A model generated the notes under the pieces. The model searched no databases, had not been told where the DNA came from, and saw nothing but the letters and a program-made list of their open reading frames with translations. Positions 37,573 through 40,835 of a DNA stretch of 40,835 nucleotides are shown here, one piece after another; within the stretch, counting starts at the first letter, position 1, and every line of letters starts with the position of its first letter. The position numbers and the translations under genes are program-made. Location of the stretch: assembly GCA_029553255.1 (NCBI GenBank), contig JAKPCM010000051.1, positions 1-40,835 on the forward strand, written 5' to 3'. Source of the DNA: Caldisericota bacterium (lineage in GTDB: Bacteria; Caldisericota; Caldisericia; B22-G15).

Positions 37573-39009
37573 TTATTTTAAAACTTTAATATAGTTACAT
37601 TCAGCATCAATAAAACCTTGCAAATTTGCCTTTTTTTCTTTCAAATCATAAATATAATTTAAAATATTTTCTGAAATTTCTTCACCAGGTACAACTATTG
37701 GTAATCCAGGTGGATAAGCAGAAATTACTTTTCCAGAAATTCTTCCTTTAGCATCCTTAAATTCAATTATCTCTTTCTCATTTATATATGCTTCTTTAGG
37801 TGTTACTGCCATTTTAGGAATTTCAGGAATTATTACCTCTTCTTCTATTGGTCTCTTCTTATATTTTATTGATATATCTTTTAAAGTAATAATCAGTTTA
37901 TCAATCTCTTCCTTTGTAATTCCCGGAGTTAAAAATATAAGTATATTATATGAATCAGATAGTTCAATTTCAATATTGTAATTTTTATTTAAAATTTCTT
38001 CGACTTCAAAACCAGTTAGACCTATTTTTTTTGTATTTATTGTGATTTTAGTTAAATCTAAATCATATACCTCATCGTTTAAAATTTCTTTTCCAAAACA
38101 ATAAAAACCGTCAATCTTGTTTACTTTGTCTCTCAAATAATTACTTAAATCGATAATTTCATTCCATATTTTTTCACCTTCGGATTCCATTTGATATCTT
38201 GCGACATCAAGAGAAACCATAAAGAGATAACTTGGAGAAGAGGATTCTAAATAGGTTAAGGCATCGAAAACTTTATCCATATCGACTCTATTTCCTTTAA
38301 TATGTAAAAATGAAGTTTGCGTTAATGCAGGTAATGTTTTGTGCGCTGATTGAACAATCATATCATATCCAATTTTTATTCCAGTTAGTGGGAGTTCGGA
38401 GTTAAAAGGAAAATGAACACCATGTGCTTCATCAAGTAACATAGTTTGATTATATTTTCTTCCAATTTTTAATATCTCTTCAATATTTTCACACATTCCA
38501 AAATAATTTGGTGAAGTTATTAATGACACTTTTACAGAATTATTTTTCAATTTATCTTCATAATCTTCTGGTTTTATTCCCCATGGAATTCCTGAGTATT
38601 TATGGATTTCAGATTGTATATATATTGGCTCAAGATCAAATACTGCAAGTCCACCTATAACTGATCTATGAGAATTTCTCTGTAAAATAACCTTATCTTT
38701 TGATTTTAAAGTTGAAGAAAGCATCACTAAGTTGCCAACTGTGCTTCCATTTATTAAGAAAAATGTATAATCTGAACCAAATGCTTTAGCTGCAAGTTCT
38801 TGTGCTTCTTTAATAACACCTTCGGGTTTATGAAGATAATCTAAACCTTCAACCTCTGTAATATCATATAAAAATATATTTTCTCCCCATTCATCTTTCA
38901 ACAATTTATAAATTCCTTTGCCTCTATGATGACCTGGCATATGAAATGCTGGTCTTTTTTTGTTAATATAATCTTTCAATGTAAAAAATAAAGGAATTTT
39001 TTTATCCAT
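37573..39009 (-). CDS. Orn/Lys/Arg decarboxylase-family PLP enzyme (SpeA-like)
   Basis: 'FHMPGHHRGKGI', 'DITEVEGLDYLHKPEGVI', 'FLINGSTVGNL', 'LLDEAHGVHFPF', PLP lysine 'QSAHKTLPALTQTSFLH'. Confidence 0.95.
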   Translation of the reverse strand: MDKKIPLFFTLKDYINKKRPAFHMPGHHRGKGIYKLLKDEWGENIFLYDITEVEGLDYLHKPEGVIKEAQELAAKAFGSDYTFFLINGSTVGNLVMLSSTLKSKDKVILQRNSHRSVIGGLAVFDLEPIYIQSEIHKYSGIPWGIKPEDYEDKLKNNSVKVSLITSPNYFGMCENIEEILKIGRKYNQTMLLDEAHGVHFPFNSELPLTGIKIGYDMIVQSAHKTLPALTQTSFLHIKGNRVDMDKVFDALTYLESSSPSYLFMVSLDVARYQMESEGEKIWNEIIDLSNYLRDKVNKIDGFYCFGKEILNDEVYDLDLTKITINTKKIGLTGFEVEEILNKNYNIEIELSDSYNILIFLTPGITKEEIDKLIITLKDISIKYKKRPIEEEVIIPEIPKMAVTPKEAYINEKEIIEFKDAKGRISGKVISAYPPGLPIVVPGEEISENILNYIYDLKEKKANLQGFIDAECNYIKVLK

Positions 39010-39019
39010 TTACTCTCCT

Positions 39020-39096
39020 TGGTCGGGATAGCGGGATTTGAACCCGCGACCTCTTGGTCCCGAACCAAGCGCCCTACCAAACTGGGCCATATCCCG
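39020..39096 (-). tRNA. tRNA-Pro, anticodon CGG, CCA encoded
   Basis: Cloverleaf: acceptor CGGGATA/TATCCCG, anticodon arm CTTGG-TTCGGGA-CCAAG, T arm GCGGG-TTCAAAT-CCCGC, 3' A-CCA. Confidence 0.95.
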
Positions 39097-39118
39097 TAGT
39101 AAAATTATATATAAAAAA

Positions 39119-39195
39119 TGGTCGGGGCGACTGGACTCGAACCAGCGACCCCCAGCACCCCATGCTGGTGCGCTACCAAACTGCGCCACGCCCCG
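39119..39195 (-). tRNA. tRNA-Pro, anticodon GGG, CCA encoded
   Basis: Acceptor CGGGGCG/CGCCCCG, anticodon arm CCAGC-ATGGGGT-GCTGG, T arm CTGG-TTCGAGT-CCAG, 3' A-CCA. Confidence 0.95.
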
Positions 39196-39329
39196 GCCTT
39201 AATAAATAATTTTATAAGATATTAATAATTAGTCAATCTATTCTATAAACTTTTACTGTATATGGTGTTTGACCCCCTGTACACTACTCAGTTAAAAATG
39301 TGTTAATGCAAGACCTGATCTCAAAATGT

Positions 39330-40043
39330 TTATCTAACTATGCACTCTTTTAGGCTTCTTTTTGCTTTCAAATAAAGCATATTAATATATTCATCTGAAT
39401 ATGGCTCAATATTTCTTAAATTATCATCAAGCAAATCTCCAATTTCAATTTTTCTAATTACAAATTTTTTTATTCCTGTTAAAGAATCAACTATATCCTC
39501 AAAATCCTCTTCACTCATTGTTGATGGATGAGGTGTAACAGAAATTTCATAATTAAATGAACTTGTTTTTAAGAATGTTAATAAATTTTTAAGATTTCTT
39601 ATATCAACATTCACCTTAGATACCTCTTTATATTTAATTTCATTTATTGGTGCTTTAATATCAATTGAGATTAAATCAATCAATTTTGATATAATAAGTT
39701 TTCTTAATAATGGTTCATTCGTTCCATTTGTTAAAATTTTTGTTAAAAAGCCCATTCTTTTTAAATCTTGTAACAAAAAAGTTAAGGATGGATTTATAGA
39801 AGGTTCACCGCCACTAATAACAACTCCATCTATCCATTTTCTATTACCCATTAAGAATTCTCTGATGCTTTCATAAGGAATATCAGGAACAGAATTACTA
39901 TTTAATACTAAAGATTTCTGGTTACAATATGGACATCTCATATTACAATCGCCTAAAAATAAAATTGTTGTGCCTTTAGTTTCCCATTCCTTTAAAGAAT
40001 GTTCAATAACTTTTTTAACTTTTATATTTTCATACATATTCAA
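39330..40043 (-). CDS. Anaerobic ribonucleotide reductase-activating protein-like radical SAM enzyme (NrdG2-type)
   Basis: 'GDCNMRCPYCNQ' CX3CX2C, 'GVVISGGEPSINPSL', 'KILTNGT', 'LISIDIKAP'. Confidence 0.88.
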   Translation of the reverse strand: MNMYENIKVKKVIEHSLKEWETKGTTILFLGDCNMRCPYCNQKSLVLNSNSVPDIPYESIREFLMGNRKWIDGVVISGGEPSINPSLTFLLQDLKRMGFLTKILTNGTNEPLLRKLIISKLIDLISIDIKAPINEIKYKEVSKVNVDIRNLKNLLTFLKTSSFNYEISVTPHPSTMSEEDFEDIVDSLTGIKKFVIRKIEIGDLLDDNLRNIEPYSDEYINMLYLKAKRSLKECIVR

Positions 40044-40123
40044 TTCTCCTTAATAAAATTTTAATTCCTTTAAAAATTATATCAGAATAAATAATTTGTT
40101 AATATATATGTTATAAATAAAAT

Positions 40124-40396
40124 ATGAAAACAACCGGAAAGACAGAGAGAATTAAACAAACATATATACAAAATATTAAAATACCTAACAGATTTAAATC
40201 ATTTTTTTGGGATTGTCCTGATGGAAATGTTTATGTTGAAAAATTTATTTTAAGAATATTAAATTACGGAGATTTTGAAGATATAAAATATCTTTACAAA
40301 AAATATCCTGATGAAACCTATTATGTTGCATTTAGATATCCAGAAATAAAAAGAGGAGTGAAATTTTGGATAAAATTATGGAAAGAGAAAGAATAG
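40124..40396 (+). CDS. DUF6922-like putative antitoxin
   Basis: 'RFKSFFWDCPDGNVYVEKFILRILNYGDFEDIKYLYKKYPDE' pattern; directly upstream of an AbiEii-like ORF. Confidence 0.6.
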   Translation: MKTTGKTERIKQTYIQNIKIPNRFKSFFWDCPDGNVYVEKFILRILNYGDFEDIKYLYKKYPDETYYVAFRYPEIKRGVKFWIKLWKEKE

Positions 40397-40835
40397 AAAA
40401 AATGAAAGAAATTGCAAGAAAAATCCAAGAAAACTTCAAAAGTTTCTATCTTGCTGGTGAAACTGCTTTAATGTTTAAATATATGCATAGAATAACTGAA
40501 GATCTTGATTTTTTATCTTATAAACCTTTCTCTTTTTTAAGATTATCCTCAAAAATGAGAAAAAAATTTAATATTAAAAAAGAAGAAAAATTTGAAGATA
40601 ATATAGATTTTATTATTAATGATATAAAAGTTTCTTTTATTTTCTTTCCATTTAAAAATATTTATAGACTCGAAAATTTTGATGACATAAAAATAGCTTC
40701 TGATTATGATATTTTTCTTAATAAATTATACGCAGCTGGTAGAAGAATTGAGAATAAAGATGCATTTGATTTTGCTTTTTTATATCAAAAATATAAATGG
40801 AATAAAAACAAAATAAAAAAAGATTTTGAAAAAAA
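40366..40835 (+). CDS. Nucleotidyltransferase AbiEii/AbiGii-like (DUF1814) putative toxin, truncated by window end
   Basis: Not in the ORF track because it has no stop; TTG 40366 (SD aggag at 40353-40357) or ATG 40378; 'FKSFYLAGETALMFKYMHRITEDLDFLSYKP'. Confidence 0.75.
   Translation, partial: MDKIMERERIEKMKEIARKIQENFKSFYLAGETALMFKYMHRITEDLDFLSYKPFSFLRLSSKMRKKFNIKKEEKFEDNIDFIINDIKVSFIFFPFKNIYRLENFDDIKIASDYDIFLNKLYAAGRRIENKDAFDFAFLYQKYKWNKNKIKKDFEK

Noticed and set aside
1-40835. CRISPR arrays, rRNA genes or intact transposases
   Set aside because: No regularly spaced repeats, rRNA-like sequence or complete transposase ORF seen in the window.

Overview
The window is a very AT-rich bacterial chromosome segment, probably from an anaerobe and possibly a thermophile; I cannot name the taxon from sequence alone. 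It is densely packed with intact genes. From left to right:
- A truncated nitroreductase-like end.
- A membrane-anchored serpin.
- pdxS-pdxT-yebC-ruvC-ruvA-ruvB-queH-DUF2905-DUF1461-xerC/D on the + strand.
- A minus-strand housekeeping block: hflX, an M50 protease, a DHH-CBS-CCA/poly(A) polymerase fusion, aspS, hisS and tyrS.
- ddl, an alpha/beta hydrolase and a membrane-anchored MurF-like ligase.
- A tight operon of cstA, a small ORF, a GET3/ArsA-like ATPase, a MIP18/DUF59-like protein and a membrane-anchored unknown.
- A two-subunit molybdenum hydroxylase plus a CodA-like amidohydrolase.
- A complete V/A-type ATPase operon on the minus strand.
- An Orn/Lys/Arg decarboxylase preceded by two tRNA-Pro genes.
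- A NrdG-like radical SAM protein.
- A putative DUF6922/AbiEii-type toxin-antitoxin pair cut by the window end.

The best candidate for an undescribed system is the cstA operon. It carries an unannotated 18-aa leader ORF whose stop overlaps the cstA start (ATGA). A perfect 15-nt complementary pair links the leader Shine-Dalgarno (SD) region to the 5' end of the gene after cstA, and a 10-bp UUCG hairpin lies just downstream. The operon also holds a GET3-like ATPase with no cysteines and three small or unknown partners. No CRISPR array, rRNA or intact transposon was seen. Family assignments come from recognising motifs; no database search was run.
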